Below, one piece after another: positions 11,201-22,925 of a stretch of 64,000 nt of DNA (the stretch's first letter is position 1; the number at the start of each line of letters is the position of its first letter). The DNA is from Tipula vernalis (taxonomy: Eukaryota > Arthropoda > Insecta > Diptera > Tipulidae). The stretch is taken from contig OY282559.1 in NCBI GenBank assembly GCA_958295665.1, positions 272,750,047 through 272,814,046 of the forward strand. The letters are read 5' to 3'. The translations under genes and the position numbers were made by a program. Below the pieces are notes generated by a model. It was not told where the DNA came from and did not search any database. It saw only the letters and a program-made list of their open reading frames with translations.

Positions 11201-12335
11201 GGAAATAGACAAAACTCTCCAAGAATCCGGAAAAAAATCAAGTATCGATCATCCATATCCATTCACGAATCAACAGAAAAAACCAATCCAAATTGTCACG
11301 GATCCTAATATAAGATTACAAATTCTTCACGAAAAGCATGATTTACCGTTAGGTGGACATGCAGGTGTTTTTCGAACGTATAATAGAATTCGGATGAATT
11401 ATTATTGGCCAAATTTATTGCACGAAGTGAAAAATTATGTTAAGAAATGCAAGAAATGCAAACAAAACAAAGCAAGCCGTAGAACAAAGGTCCCTATGGT
11501 GCTAACTGAAACTTCTGAATTCCCTTTCCAACGGGTAGCATTGGACATTGTAGGTCCTTTACCCACAACTGAAGCCCAAAACAAGTATCTATTGACATTT
11601 CAAGATGATTTAAGTAAGTTTTCAGGTGCTATACCCTTATCTGATGAAAGGGCTAGCACAGTAGCAAAGGCTCTGTGCGAACAATACATCACGAAATTCG
11701 GAGCACCCGAAAAAATCCTTACTGATATGGGGTCCAATTTCATGAGCAGTTTATTCGAAAATATCTGCAAACTACTTAAAATTAAACATATAACTACTAC
11801 GAGTTTTCACCCGCAGACAAATGGTGCTCTTGAAAGATCCCATAACACTCTCAAGGAATATCTCCGAAATTTCGCAGCTATAGACCATCACAATTGGGAT
11901 GAAATGGTTCATTATGCAATGTTTGTGTACAACACGACACCCCATTGCTCTACAAATTTCACCCCGTATGAATTGGTGTTTGGTCGACCAGCCTTAGTAC
12001 CAACAGCCGTCAAAAAGGAACCTCAACCTTTATACAATTATGATGACTATGTCAGCGAGCTAAAAGCTCGGTTGAGACTAGCTCATCACATAGCTCGCCT
12101 GAATATCCTCAAAAAGAAAGAAAAGGCAAAAGAGAGTTATGACAAAAATACGGCAACCTTCGATATAAAGAATGGAGATTTAGTGTGGGTTAAAAACGAG
12201 ATGAGAAAAACCAAGCAAGATCCTATCTGGTTAGGACCATATCCGGTGGTAAAGGTACTATCCCCTACTAACACACTAATAGAGGTTAGAGGGAAAAACA
12301 AAAACATTCACAACAATCGGCTGAAGAAGAATTAA
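8181..12335 (+). CDS. pol: Pol of the gypsy element (entered by -1 frameshift)
   Basis: The frame is open from 8157; after slippage it encodes about 1384 residues. First comes a Ser/Tyr/Asn/Gln-rich linker of about 257 residues containing ten 19-residue repeats. Numbering then from the methionine at 8952: aspartic protease DSG with D47; reverse transcriptase with the YLDD box at 463-466; RNase H starting at D612 (TTDASEYG); integrase with an HHCC zinc domain (H..H, CKKC) and catalytic D865, D925 and E961, giving the expected D,D-35-E spacing. The order protease-RT-RNaseH-integrase defines Ty3/gypsy. No stops or frameshifts are visible. The methionine at 8952 is probably not the true start, since the frame is open all the way back through the repeats to gag. 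Together with LTR identity this suggests a competent or very recently active element. Confidence 0.93.
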   Translation, partial: RGRTRRAPAAPAVVQASPSSENITYNNYQSSASVVPTSSASYQCNNYQSSASVVPTSSVSYLYNNYQSSASVVPTSSASYQYNNYQSSASVVPTSSASYQCNNYQSSASVVPTSSVSYLYNNYQSSASVVPTSSASYQYNNYQSSASVVPTSSVSYLYNNYQSSASVVPTSSASYQYNNYQSSASVVPTSSVSHQYNNYQSSASVVPKRSTSLCHSKYQSSASELPTNIRSTVSSKTIVTPTVPKGTEEVWPPTEPFMTIAQIHTPQDEFKTHQINLVSKHKFTHDVVKLKLAASCKESTLLIDSGASVSLIKVKMIKDIKSIDRRGKSLLKGIGKEATTTLGCVSTHVDIPPFLKIPHKFQVVEDDFQIDQDGILGRDFLSDNKVDILYSTSELSILGNKIKFLNNPAKIRLPPREEVVVQISTPTNNQYLCNSEEVMHGVYIGNCLIQPHMLKAQISIVNTNPNEVIIENFVPKLTSLDQYDVLQFESCSESEEDQYLETRDDVILERIIPTLDENLNVEESTSLLELIKEYSDIFFVEGDKLSSVPGVKHQVHLHDNTPPINTRQYRVPQVLKKEIDTQVQKMLDDNIVTHSTSPFNSPLLVVPKKPDKNGKVKWRVVVDFRRVNEATIGDSYPLPLINDIFDQLGHSQYFSTLDMASGYHQIEMDPSDRHKTAFSTDYGHFEFLRMPFGMKNSQSTFQRMINSVLLGQQGLKCFVYLDDVIVYGRNLRDHNSKLRDIFEAFRRNNLKIQTEKCQFLSKEIQYLGHIITPEGIKPSPKTVEAIVNFPVPRNMRETKSFLGLASYYRKFVPAFSTIAEPLHQLTRKKNKFEWSQKCQTALDCLKSKLITTPILQYPDFDKVFILTTDASEYGVGAILSQMHDGNDLPVAYASRSLKPAEKNYSTIEKEMLATKWAVEVFRPYLFGRKFTIRTDHKPLIGDLKNASKRILNWRLQLAEYDYNVVHVSGKTNTGADALSRVREEEVRVITRSKTKQQMVKKNEETIKEIDKTLQESGKKSSIDHPYPFTNQQKKPIQIVTDPNIRLQILHEKHDLPLGGHAGVFRTYNRIRMNYYWPNLLHEVKNYVKKCKKCKQNKASRRTKVPMVLTETSEFPFQRVALDIVGPLPTTEAQNKYLLTFQDDLSKFSGAIPLSDERASTVAKALCEQYITKFGAPEKILTDMGSNFMSSLFENICKLLKIKHITTTSFHPQTNGALERSHNTLKEYLRNFAAIDHHNWDEMVHYAMFVYNTTPHCSTNFTPYELVFGRPALVPTAVKKEPQPLYNYDDYVSELKARLRLAHHIARLNILKKKEKAKESYDKNTATFDIKNGDLVWVKNEMRKTKQDPIWLGPYPVVKVLSPTNTLIEVRGKNKNIHNNRLKKN
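8252..8851 (+). repeat. 57-bp minisatellite inside the Pol frame
   Basis: Ten copies begin at 8261, 8318, 8375, 8432, 8489, 8546, 8603, 8660, 8717 and 8774; a degenerate eleventh follows near 8831. The period is exactly 57 bp (19 codons), so the Pol frame stays open through all copies. Three variants alternate in their last codons (SYQC, SYLY, SYQY), in the order 1-2-3, 1-2-3, 2-3, which shows that blocks of two or three units were duplicated. The encoded motif is NNYQSSASVVPTSS followed by the variable end. Confidence 0.95.
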
Positions 12336-13146
12336 ATTTTTTTATTCTCAAACTAGTAGATCCATAATTTCAACCGAGCTCATAGTAATTAATTATTGGA
12401 TCACAATCAAAATTTTAAAGATATCATAAAAACAAAATATACACAATAATAGTTTGAAGAACGAATAAAATCAGGCAACATTCCCTACAATAAGAAATAT
12501 TTTTTATTTTCTACTCTCCTCCGCTAACAGAAATATTCTGTAGAAACCCTATTAAAACAAATTCAACATTTCAACCCCATTACAAATCAGAACTTAAAAC
12601 TCTTAGTTATAGAAAAGCTATTATCTGAATTAAAAACTCTTATCATAGGCAAAAAACAGCATTTAGCAGGATTTAATAAAAAATCACTTCATAAATAAAA
12701 TCACTTTTTCCCTCACGTCAGAAATACTAACAAACATGAGGAAACAAGTTTAAATTCGGCCCATAAGAAAAAGCAAAATTTTAACTAACACTCAAAATTA
12801 AAACATTAAATTTATAATAAATCATAAACAAATAGATTATAAGCCAAATTATTAACGAAAACGAAAATATAGTCCAAAATTTCTAATAACCAAATAAGAA
12901 AAAAAATGATTAAAATATATAACTTATCTAACTTAGACAGAGAGATGATCTAAATCTCTAACCTAAATGCAATTATTTAAGAAATAAATTTAGAAGAAAA
13001 TGTAGCTTTATAAAAAAAAAAAGAAAAACTTAGTTCACAAATTTAAATTTTTTAGAAATAAGATTGATCATAAACATTTTTTTTCGTCAAAATAATAATA
13101 GTAATAAACTAAATACATATATGACATTACATACATTAACAATGTC

Positions 13147-13177
<31 letters not shown>

Positions 13178-14582
13178 ATAATAATAATAATTAGTCATAT
13201 GTAAAGTCAAGTTAACAAAAAAAATATAAATTCCACAATACGTAAGTAAAAAGAATCGCATTACAAAAACAAATTTTTTTTTTTTACAATTAAATACTTA
13301 CTTATGCTTAATCTGTATTATATACATAAGTTAACCTAGATTAGGATAAAAATAAATTTTGTTGAAACATTTTGGTATAGAGTAGTTAATTTGAAAAATT
13401 GATGATCCAAAATATTTTTTTTATTGTTTAGTCATAACAAAATCAAAGTATGTATTATAATTATGCAATAAGAATGTACGATACAGAAGCAGTAACCACA
13501 ACGGCCATAACTCATCAAGCAGAACAATAGCCAAAGAATGTTTTAAAAGGTTCAGATCAAATTTACATGGTTTTCTCAACGTTAATTTATATGATTCACA
13601 ACAAAGCATCATCACTACCCAAACAAATTTACGGATGCATTAACCGTTCAACCAAGATTTCAATGCACCAATCAAGAATTAATAGGATGAATACATAAGT
13701 ATGTCTACATAGGCAGTATGTGAACAGCGAAGACAACTTAGACACCGATTCAATCACTACTGTCGATTCACGACATCACATGAATATGGAATTCAACAAG
13801 CAGAGCAAGGGCATTTATTTGCGATGCTAGAAAGATGCCAATTACTACTCACCGTAACAGCAGATTCAACATTGTTATTCGAAAGATAATCACAAAACCA
13901 CACCAGTTTTACACACGATGGTCCACGTTTTACAACAGATGCCAGCAAATCACAATTTGTAGCAAATTTCAAACATCATCCGATGGTTCAGACAAACCAT
14001 TTGCACAGCCAATGCAAATGGAGATGGATCATGAAACAAGAGGATAAATATGTGATTATCATTCAGCTACCAAAGAAACAAGGAGAATTTTTCGTCGGAA
14101 TCATTTTGCTGAAGAAAGTGTTTTGTTGTCAACCAGATATACACCAGAACCTGAACCTCCTGATAGAGGAACAACCCACATTATTATTCCGAAAACAATC
14201 AGCCAATCAACAAAACCATGAAGTATCAAAATCGTTTGAAAAAAAAAATCAGAGCTTCCATAACCAAAAAACTTCCAAGATGCGGTGAAATTCAATCTAA
14301 AGCTTCCAAGGTGTTGTGAAAAAGAATCCAAAATTACCAAAATACTGTAAAGTGAAAACCAACCTTGATTTGAAACCCAAGAAACATTAACAAATGTGAC
14401 TCCGAGAAAACCAGAAATAAGATGAGAAAGCCAACGCAAACAACGAAGCCACAATATGATCATCAACAAATTAGAAAGTAAGAACAATATGTAATCATTA
14501 GTATCTTAGCCCTAAGCCTATTTTCATACATATGTCCCATAAGATTTTTCCTTCAGAAAAATCTTCATATGAAAGGGAGGTA
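12336..14582 (+). other. 3' region of gypsy element, no gene recognised
   Basis: About 2.2 kb of A-rich DNA between pol and the polypurine tract, with a long A run near 13148-13175 followed by TAA triplets. Only short frames occur (for example 13835-14047 and 13983-14288), with no signal peptide, transmembrane pattern or fusion-protein features. I see no envelope gene; this may be a long 3' untranslated region or a decayed third gene. Confidence 0.6.
14571..14582 (+). promoter_or_regulatory. Polypurine tract
   Basis: The sequence gaaagggaggta lies directly before the 3' LTR. It is the expected plus-strand primer position for reverse transcription. Confidence 0.8.
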
Positions 14583-15137
14583 TGTTGTGAAACACAACGC
14601 ATTATCTTATAATAAAACCCAATTTCCGCGGTCATACAACTTTCAAGGTTGATTTATAATTAGTAAGTCGCGCTGACATAATATTAAATTACAAACAATA
14701 AGCGCATAATTATAAATATTTATCAAGGCCATTTAAAGTTGTAAAATCGCGAAATAAACATATTCATCAACATAACATTTTTCCGTAATTTTCCGCGACT
14801 CTTCAAAATTGCATTTCCGCGTATAAAAATGTTATGTTCCGCGATGATATGTTTCCGCTTAGCTTGTAAGATTTTCTATATATATAATGGAAATTCTTAC
14901 AGCTAAGAGATATAGTTAAGTTACAGTTATAGTTAAATTCAGTAGGTAGTTATTAAAATATCCTATAAGAAAATAAAAAAGGTGATCTTAGTTCTTAAAA
15001 GAAATAAACTGAATTGTGTGATTAAAACGAAAACCGAAATTATGTAATTAATAGTAATATATTGTGTTGTAACATTGATAAAAAAAAAGGTAAGAAGACA
15101 CTACTCCTACTTTTAACTAAATATATAAAACATAACA
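14583..15137 (+). repeat. 3' LTR of gypsy element
   Basis: 555 bp, identical by eye to 6387-6941. It ends AACA and is followed by the target duplication ACCT at 15138-15141. Confidence 0.95.
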
Positions 15138-18100
15138 ACCTAAAGCTTCCAAAGTAATTTATTCCCCTGGATAGGGGTGAGTTATTGGGCTCGATGGATG
15201 AAGTAGTAGGCCGTCTACTACATGTATTATCCGGAAGTGAATTCAAATCTCTGGCAAGGTGTGCTAAGGCCCATTAATCAGTTTCAGCTAAAATCTCAAT
15301 TGTTAGAAAAAGTTTCCAGGCTAATTTATTCCCCTGGATAGGGGTGAGTTTTTGGGCTCGGTGAATGAAGTAGTAGGCCAACTACTACATGTACTATCCT
15401 GAAGTGAATTCAAATCTATGGCAAGGGGTGCTAAGGCCCATTTATCAGTTTCAGCTAAAATCTCAATTGTTAGAAAAAGTTTCTAGGCTAATTTATTCCC
15501 CTGGATAGGGGTGAGTTTTTGGGCTCGATGGATGAAGTAGTAGGCCGTCTACTACATGTACTATCCGGAAGTTTATTTTAATCTCTGGCAAGGGGTGCTA
15601 AGGCCCATTTATCAGTTTCAGCTAAAATCTCAATTGTTAGATAAAGTTTCCAGGCTAATTTATTCCCCTGGATAGGGGTGAGTTTTTGGGCTCGGTGGAT
15701 GAAGTAGTAGGCCAACTACTACATGTACTATCCTGAAGTGAATTCAAATCTCTGGCAAGGGGTGCTAAGGCCCATTTATCAGTTTCAGCTAAAATCTCAA
15801 TTGTTAGAAAAAGTTTCTAGGCTAATTTATTCCCCTGGATAGGGGTGAGTTTTTGGGCTCGATGGATGAAGTAGTAGGCCGTCTACTACATGTACTATCC
15901 GGAAGTTAATTCAAATCTCTGGCAAGGGGTGCTAAGGCCCATTTATCAGTTTCAGCTAAAATCTCAATTGTTAGAAAAAGTTGCCAGGCTAATTTATTCC
16001 CCTGGATAGGGATGAGTTTTTGGGCTCGATGGATGTAGTAGTAGGCTATCTACTACATGTACTATCCGGAAGTGAATTCAAATCTCTGGCAAGTGGTGCT
16101 AAGGCCGATTTATCAGTTTCAGCTAAAATATCAATACCTAAAGCTTCCAAAGTAATTTATTCCCCTGGATAGGGGTGAGTTCTTGGGCTCGATGGATGTA
16201 GTAGTAGGCCGTCTACTACATGTATTATCCGGAAGTGAATTCAAATCTCTGGCAAGGTGTGCTAAGGCCCATTTATCAGTTTCAGCTAAAATCTCAATTG
16301 TTAGAAAAAGTTTCCAGGCTAATTTATTCCCCTGGATAGGGGTGAGTTTTTGGGCTCGATGGATGTAGTAGTAGGCCGTCTACTACATGTACTATCCGGA
16401 AGTGAATTCAAATCTCTGGCAAGGGGTGCTAAGACCCATTTATCAGTTTCAGCTAAAATCTCAATTGTTAGAAAAAGTTTCCAGGCTAATTTATTCCCCT
16501 GGATAGGGGTGAGTTTTTGAGCTCGATGGATGAAGTAGTAGGCCGTCTACTACATGTACTATCCGGAAGTGAATTCAAATCTCTGGCAAGCTATGCTAAG
16601 GCCCATTTATCAGTTTCAGCTAAAATCTCAATTGTTATAAAAAGTTTCCAGGCTAATTTATTCCCCTGGATAGGGGTGAGTCTTTGGGCTCGATGGATGG
16701 AGTAGCAGGCCGTCTACTACATGTACTATCCGGAAGTGAATTCAAATCTCTGGCAAGAGGCGCTAAGGCCGATTTATCAGTTTCAGCTAAAATCTCAATT
16801 GTTATAAAAAGTTTCCAGGCTAATTTATTCCCCTGGATAGGGGTGAGTTTTTGGGCTCGATGGATGAAGTAGTAGGCCGTCTACTACATGTATTATCCGG
16901 AAGTGAATTCAAATCTCTGACAAGGTGTGCTAAGGCCCATTTATCAGTTTCAGCTAAAATCTCAATTGTTAGAAAAACTTTCCAGGCTAATTTATTCCCC
17001 TGCATAGGGGTGAGTTTTTGGGCTCGATGGATGAAGTAGTAGGCCGTCTACTACATGTATTATCCGGAAGTGAATTCAAATCTCTGGCAAGGTGTGCTAA
17101 GGCCGATTTATCAGTTTCAGCTAAAATCTCAATTGTTAGAAAAAGTTTCCAGGCTAATTTATTCCCCTGGATAGGGGTGAGTTTTTGGGCTCGATGGATG
17201 TAGTAGTAGGCTATCTACTACATGCATAATCAGAAAGTGAATTCAAATCTCTGGCAAGTGGTGCTAAGGCCGATTTATCAGTTTCAGCTAAAATATCAAT
17301 ACCTAAAGCTTCCAAAGTAATTTATTCCCCTGGATAGGGGTGAGTTCTTGGGCTCGATGGATGAAGTAGTAGGCCGTCTACTACATGTATTATCCGGAAG
17401 TGAATTCAAATCTCTGGCAAGGTGTGCTAAGGCCCATTAATCAGTTTCAGCTAAAATCTCAATTGTTAGAAAAAGTTTCCAGGCTAATTTATTCCCCTGG
17501 ATAGGGGTGAGTTTTTGGGCTCGATGGATGTAGTAGTAGGCCGTCTACTACATGTACTATCCGGAAGTGAATTCAAATCTCTGGCAAGGGGTGCTAAGGC
17601 CCATTTATCAGTTTCAGCTAAAATCTCAATTGTTAGATAAAGTTTCCAGGCTAATTTATTCCCCTGGATAGGGGTGAGTTTTTGGGGTCGATAAATAGAG
17701 TAGTAGGCCGTCTACTACATGTATTATCCGGAAGTGAATTCAAATCTCTGGCAAGGTGTGCTAAGGCCCATTTATCAGTTTCAGCTAAAATCTCAATTGT
17801 TAGAAAAAGTTTCCAGGCTAATTTATTCCCCTGGATAGGGGTGAGTTTTTGGGCTCGATGGATGAAGTAGTAGGCCGTCTACTACGTGTACTATCCGGAA
17901 GTGAATTCAAATCTCTGGCAAGGGGTGCTAAGGCCCATTTATCAGTTTCAGCTAAAATCTCAATTGTTAGAAAAAGTTTCCAGGCTAATTTATTCCCCTG
18001 GATAGGGGTGAGTCTTTGGGCTCGATGGATGGAGTAGCAGGCCGTCTACTACATGTACTATCCGGAAGTGAATTCAAATCTCTGGCAAGAGGCGCTAAGG

Positions 18101-18290
18101 CCTATTTATCAGTTTCAGCTAAAATCTCAATTGTTATAAAAAGTTTCCAGGCTAATTTATTCCCCTGGATAGGGGTGAGTTTTTGGGCTCGATGGATGTA
18201 GTAGTAGGTCAGCTACTACATGTACTATCGGAAAGTGAATTCAAATCTCTGGCAAGGAGTGCTAAGGCCAATTTATCAGTTTCTAATCCA
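15138..18290. repeat. Satellite array, right part (167-bp monomers)
   Basis: Continuation of the same satellite, about 19 monomers, resuming mid-monomer with acctaaagcttcc. 163-bp-type junctions recur near 16136 and 17309. Monomers keep the GTAGTAG/CTACTAC and CCCCT/AGGGG dyads. The array breaks off inside the phrase tttatcagtttc at about 18282. Confidence 0.96.
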
Positions 18291-19622
18291 CATTCATCAA
18301 TAAATATTTTTCTTTTCTAATTAGAATAAAATTGTATCACAGACACAATTTAAGTAATGAACTTTAGTACATGGAAAGTTGTATATACCGTGTTTTAGTA
18401 CTTCAGCTTCACATACATTTTAGCAAGAGGTGCTAGTCCGTGTACAAAATTGTTTGGTTACATTTTTTTCATATGGAGTTTCGATTAAAACATGTCCATT
18501 AAAATTGCAAAATTGTGAAATAAATTTATCTTGAAAAAACGTTGAAGGTTACATTAAAAATTTAATATACTGTTTAACATATTTTATTAAAACTAAATAA
18601 TCGGTTGAGCCTTTAATATCTAAGAAAACTACAAATAAAAATGTACTAACTTTTCATATTTTATGAGGTTATGTCCATTGTTTTGAAAATTTATTATCTC
18701 ATATTTTAGATTTGAGCAAAATTTTGTATTTAAAACAGAAAATAAAGGAACGTTTGTAAATTGCATCGAAAAATATAAATTTAATAATAAGTTTAGTTGA
18801 TAAATCAGCTAAAAATATGTCAAAATTAGCTGTTTTATTTCATGGTTTTCCTGGTTTTAAAAGGGTTATGGATTATTTCCTTTTCAAAATACATGACATC
18901 AATCTATTGTAAATTATTATTATTACTTTAAACTTCATATCGTGGCATTTTTTATTCAATTTATCTCAGTTTTATGATAGCTGCTTTTAGCAAAGCTCCA
19001 TATAAAAAAAAACATAAACAAACTTTTTTGTACACAGACCAGCGAAACTAACGAAAAGTTTATGAACTAGTTTCACAATTTATTAACTAGGGAAACAGCG
19101 CCATCTAATAATTATTTTGTTATATTAATAAATAAACATAGAGTTAAACAAATAGAGCTGAAATAAGCAAACGTCAGCATCGAAAATTCTGTGCGAAAAA
19201 GAAGAAGACTAAAATATATTAGGGCCATATTTAGAATTTTATTCTATGGTTTAGAATAAAGTGGGTTGCTTAAAATAAAACAATTAAAGTTTAAAAAACA
19301 TTTTTATTTTAGATGTAAATACACTTATAATTATTTTTAAATTCAATATTTTTAATAAAATTAATTTTATTATTAAAAATAACTTTCCTAAAATCGCGGC
19401 ATTACGTTACACTTTTAGTATGGACCTGGTAAAAATAATTGTAAACAAATCATAAGAAACCAACAACAACAACATTGGTTTTTTTTTTGATAATGGTTGA
19501 TATAAATGTAATAAATTTAAATTAAAAGTGCACTTTTTTTATCCCAAATTCCAATATTTACATCACAATTTTAATTTCGTTATATATAAACCACAATAAA
19601 ACTTATCGATGAAAAGAAATTC
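18291..19622. other. AT-rich flank of satellite, no gene
   Basis: No coding sequence is seen. Near 18400-18440 the phrase tagcaagaggtgctagtcc resembles the satellite, suggesting one eroded monomer outside the intact array. The rest is unremarkable AT-rich DNA. Confidence 0.5.
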
Positions 19623-19625
19623 CAG

Positions 19626-20084
19626 TGGCCCTATTCTGGTAATTCCCGGGGAATAGAAATTTTAAATTTTATTGCAGTATTATTCCCTTTTCCCCAAAGT
19701 GTATTCTGGTGTTCGGGAAAGATTTTTTATTGGGAAAAAATTATTCCCCATTACAGCAGTTTTGACGTTTGTTTTTCCACACCGATTTTATGAATGAATT
19801 GATGGGGAATAGATTTTTAACGAAAATGTTTGTTTATATGTAGTTGTTATTAATAATTAATAATATTAATACTGTTAATAATTTTAAAGATAGTATTATA
19901 ATAAATAAGAGTTATTATAATAATTTTGATACAACTAAATTTATTTCCCCTGTATATTTATTCCCCAATTGACAGAATGCACTTTAAGAAAATAGGGAAT
20001 AAAAAGTTGGAAATATGTATCTGGGAATATCTGCTGTAAAAAAAAATTATTCCCCGTTCCCCGGGTATTACCAGAATAGGGCCA
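19626..20084. mobile_element. TGGCCCTATTCTGG foldback MITE, copy A
   Basis: Ends are inverted (TGGCCCTATTCTGGTAAT against ATTACCAGAATAGGGCCA), with further internal inverted blocks rich in attcccc. The trinucleotide CAG flanks both sides (19623-19625 and 20085-20087), a possible target duplication. No coding capacity. The relative at 21161-21614 has the same length and the same internal phrase gtgtattctgg. Confidence 0.8.
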
Positions 20085-20110
20085 CAGGTACATAATTTGT
20101 TGGGAGTATT

Positions 20111-20443
20111 GTCACAGAATACAACCAGAAGAGACATAACACTGGTTTTGTATAGAAAAATTTGGTCTCATTTTTTTGACCTTGATTTGCCGAAGGTAAG
20201 AGAAAGTTGGGTTATGTATTCTTTAGTTTACTGGTTTTGATTTAAAATAATAAAAATTGAGAATCGTTAACAGTGTAGTTAGTGAAATTATTTGACAAGT
20301 TTTGTTTTGACAGCATATGTAATTTGTATTAACTACAATAATATTCAAAAATAATTATACTTCAACGTCCAAAAAAGAAGGTAAGATGAAAAAAAAATTT
20401 GGTCCACTCAATGTCTATTCTGGTTAATCTTTCTTCTGTGGTA
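20111..20443. mobile_element. CACAGAA...AACCAGAA element, copy 1
   Basis: Left end gtcacagaatacaaccagaa is inverted relative to the right end, which ends in ggttaatctttcttctgtg. About 333 bp, without a gene. The inner and right part recurs, inverted, at 39488-39780 and 40153-40394, so this is a dispersed family. Confidence 0.65.
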
Positions 20444-20599
20444 TAGTTACGACATTTTCCGATTTTACACTTCATTTTGATAATTTTTAATTTTCACGAA
20501 ACTACGCACAACCACATTTTAATAACAATAAAAATTAAATGGTTCGTTTACATAAAAGTAAGCGCAACCATATATTATTCGTAAGAAACTAAGAACATA

Positions 20600-20792
<193 letters not shown>

Positions 20793-21160
20793 GTCCTTCT
20801 CCAACTGCCAACGCTTGAAATAGAAGATATTATATAGGAAAAAACTTTGTTTCAAATCTATAGTACAAATCTATGTAAATAAATTGAGGTTTACTAAATA
20901 TTTTGCATTTTAGAATTTGAAAAGTTTATCGATTGAAATTTACCCTTTCTTATAAATAAATATAGAGAAAAAATTAAAACATTTTGTTTTAAAAATGCAC
21001 CTGAAACTGCTTATGTTACTGTGTAGTGTAATAATCCAAAATTATATATTTTGTTTTTTCTTTGAACTTTTGGAAAGCTTCATCCCATGCTTCATCCTCA
21101 TTAAAATTGTAATGTTACAGAGCATTCACAATGCAAAAACTTTTGACTTTTTACTTACAG

Positions 21161-21614
21161 TGGCCCTATTCTGGCTATTCCCTGGGAATTGGGAATTGGG
21201 AAAAATATTGCTACATTTCCAAACTTCAATAATTCCCAATTTTTTATTCCCCAATTCCCAAAAGTGTATTCTGGCGTAATTGGGAATCATCCAATGGGAA
21301 AAACCACTATTTCAAATTTTGCAGCCGCCATTATTTAAAAATTTTATTTTCTACATATAAAATAAAAACTTTACCGATACTACATTGTAAATAAAATATT
21401 GAAAATACACAAAACAAACAGTTTCTTCTAATTCCCAAAAAAAAAATTCGGGAAAAATAAACGTCAAAACTTACATAAAATGGAATTATTTTTTCCCTAC
21501 AATAAAAATTCCCAATCGCCAGAATACACTTTTGGAAAAAATAATTCCAAACTGCTAGAATACTGTCAAAATAGTTCAATTCCCAATTCCCAGGGAATAG
21601 CCAGAATAGGGCCA
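21161..21614. mobile_element. TGGCCCTATTCTGG foldback MITE, copy B
   Basis: Ends TGGCCCTATTCTGGCTATTC and its inverse GAATAGCCAGAATAGGGCCA. If CAG/CTG next to them are included, the palindrome is longer (21158-21617). Internal sequence is dominated by attccc/gggaat and related to copy A. No clear target duplication. Confidence 0.8.
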
Positions 21615-21860
21615 CTGGTTTATATTTAAAACAAAACAATACATTAAGTTAAACACATAATTTAAATTTTATTCATTCCTTGATGGAATGCACCCATCGA
21701 AACTTTAAAGTATTAACATATATTATAGTATATGGTATTAATTTATAAAAAAAATTACATTTAAGTTAATAAATTTTTTTTTTGAAAATAATTTTATTTA
21801 AAAGATAAATTTTCAACAATTAATTTAAAATAAATAAAATAGCATTTACTGATCATTAAA

Positions 21861-22194
21861 TGTGCTATCACACCAAGCGCGGCGCGTCGGCGGCAAATTT
21901 AAATACACATTTTTTTGCTTATGTAGTGATAGGAAATCGTAGCTTGAACAAAAATATAATTATTATTCATAAAACCATTTACAAACTATATATTTTTAAT
22001 AGAGAAATTACAATTTTAGTAAATGGTATAAAATTAAATTTTATCCGCCGCCGCGAAACCCGGCGGCAAAAAAAAATCGTCGGTCATCGCTAGTTTATAT
22101 TTTTACACAAACTACGATTTCCTATCACAACATAAGCAAAAAAACGTTTATTTAAATTTGCCGCCGACGCGCCGCGCTTGGTGTGATAGAACCT
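21861..22194. mobile_element. CACCAAGCGCGG MITE, copy 1
   Basis: Terminal inverted repeats of about 50 bp contain cacaccaagcgcggcgcg, gcggcaaatttaaatacac and their inverse. These are conspicuously GC-rich in AT-rich surroundings. The interior is itself partly palindromic (tttcctatcac repeated in both orientations). No gene. Confidence 0.85.
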
Positions 22195-22200
22195 TATGTC

Positions 22201-22632
22201 GTTTTCCTGTTGCTACAAAAAACAGATTCGGAGCGAAACCCAAGTGACAGCAGCTGTCATTCGTCGCTCGGTAAAATTGTTCGTAGCAATTTCTAACACA
22301 ATTACATTTAAATGTCATCGAAATGTCATTTAAACATCAAAATAAATTTGCGGAAAAATATATTTAAAAAACAGTAAAATAATTAACAAATAATACAACA
22401 AATAACATGATTACAATAAATTATTTATTAATTTACGGCAAAATTCATCAGTATTAACAATCTAATTATAAAAATAGAATTTGACAATTAATACGTATAT
22501 TCACACAACCATATAAAAAACAAAAAAATCGCAGAATCCGGGTTTTTGGCTGTTCCAGTTAAAACGTCAAAAAACTGTCATTTTTCAACTCGGATTCGAC
22601 TCCGAATCTGTTTTTTGTTGCAACAGGAAAAC
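22201..22632. mobile_element. Nonautonomous TIR element, about 430 bp
   Basis: Left end gttttcctgttgctacaaaa and right end gttgcaacaggaaaac form inverted repeats of about 33 bp, which also include cagattcgga and its inverse. No coding capacity and no clear target duplication. Confidence 0.7.
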
Positions 22633-22688
22633 CACATTAATAATTAATTAATTTGTCGCTCCTTTTGGACGAAACAACTGCCGTGTGT

Positions 22689-22918
22689 TACTTTGGGAAT
22701 TTTACAACAACAATGCCGTGTATTTTCATTCCGGAATGAATAGTTTCAAACCAAGTTTTTGTTGGTATAGAATTATTCTTGGGAAAATTGAATTTTTTTT
22801 TTGTTTTTTTATTTAATTTTTAATGTCAATTGATAAAAGTAAAAAAGAAAATTATTGCCGGTTTTTATTTTGAGCATGATTTGCATTTTTATTTTTATAC
22901 CTATAACTATTCCAGTGA
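22689..22918. repeat. Dispersed repeat, copy 1
   Basis: Closely similar to 23743-23974 in the same orientation. Shared phrases include tactttgggaattttac-like starts, tcattccggaatgaatag and aaccaagtttttgttggtat. Function unknown; probably part of an older transposon. Confidence 0.7.
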
Positions 22919-22925
22919 CCAAGTA

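Larger units (their letters stand above)
6387..15137 (+). mobile_element. Complete Ty3/gypsy LTR retrotransposon inserted in satellite
   Basis: An 8751-bp element with 555-bp LTRs (TGTT...AACA), a primer-binding site, gag, pol and a polypurine tract, inserted into a 163-bp-type satellite monomer with a 4-bp duplication. The two LTRs appear identical by eye, and gag and pol are open, so insertion was recent and the copy may still be active. Pol has the gypsy order protease, reverse transcriptase, RNase H, integrase. No envelope gene is recognised in the 2.2 kb between pol and the 3' LTR. The Gag-Pol link uses a -1 frameshift signal, and a tandem repeat lies in the Pol frame before the protease. 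Confidence 0.96.

Noticed and set aside
12336..14582. Envelope gene in the gypsy element
   Set aside because: No frame above about 130 codons, no signal peptide or transmembrane segment, and composition is A-rich non-coding.
20995..21279. Hydrophobic 94-codon frame as a small membrane protein
   Set aside because: Its second half runs into the TGGCCCTATTCTGG MITE, so the frame is a chance read-through of AT-rich and repeat DNA.
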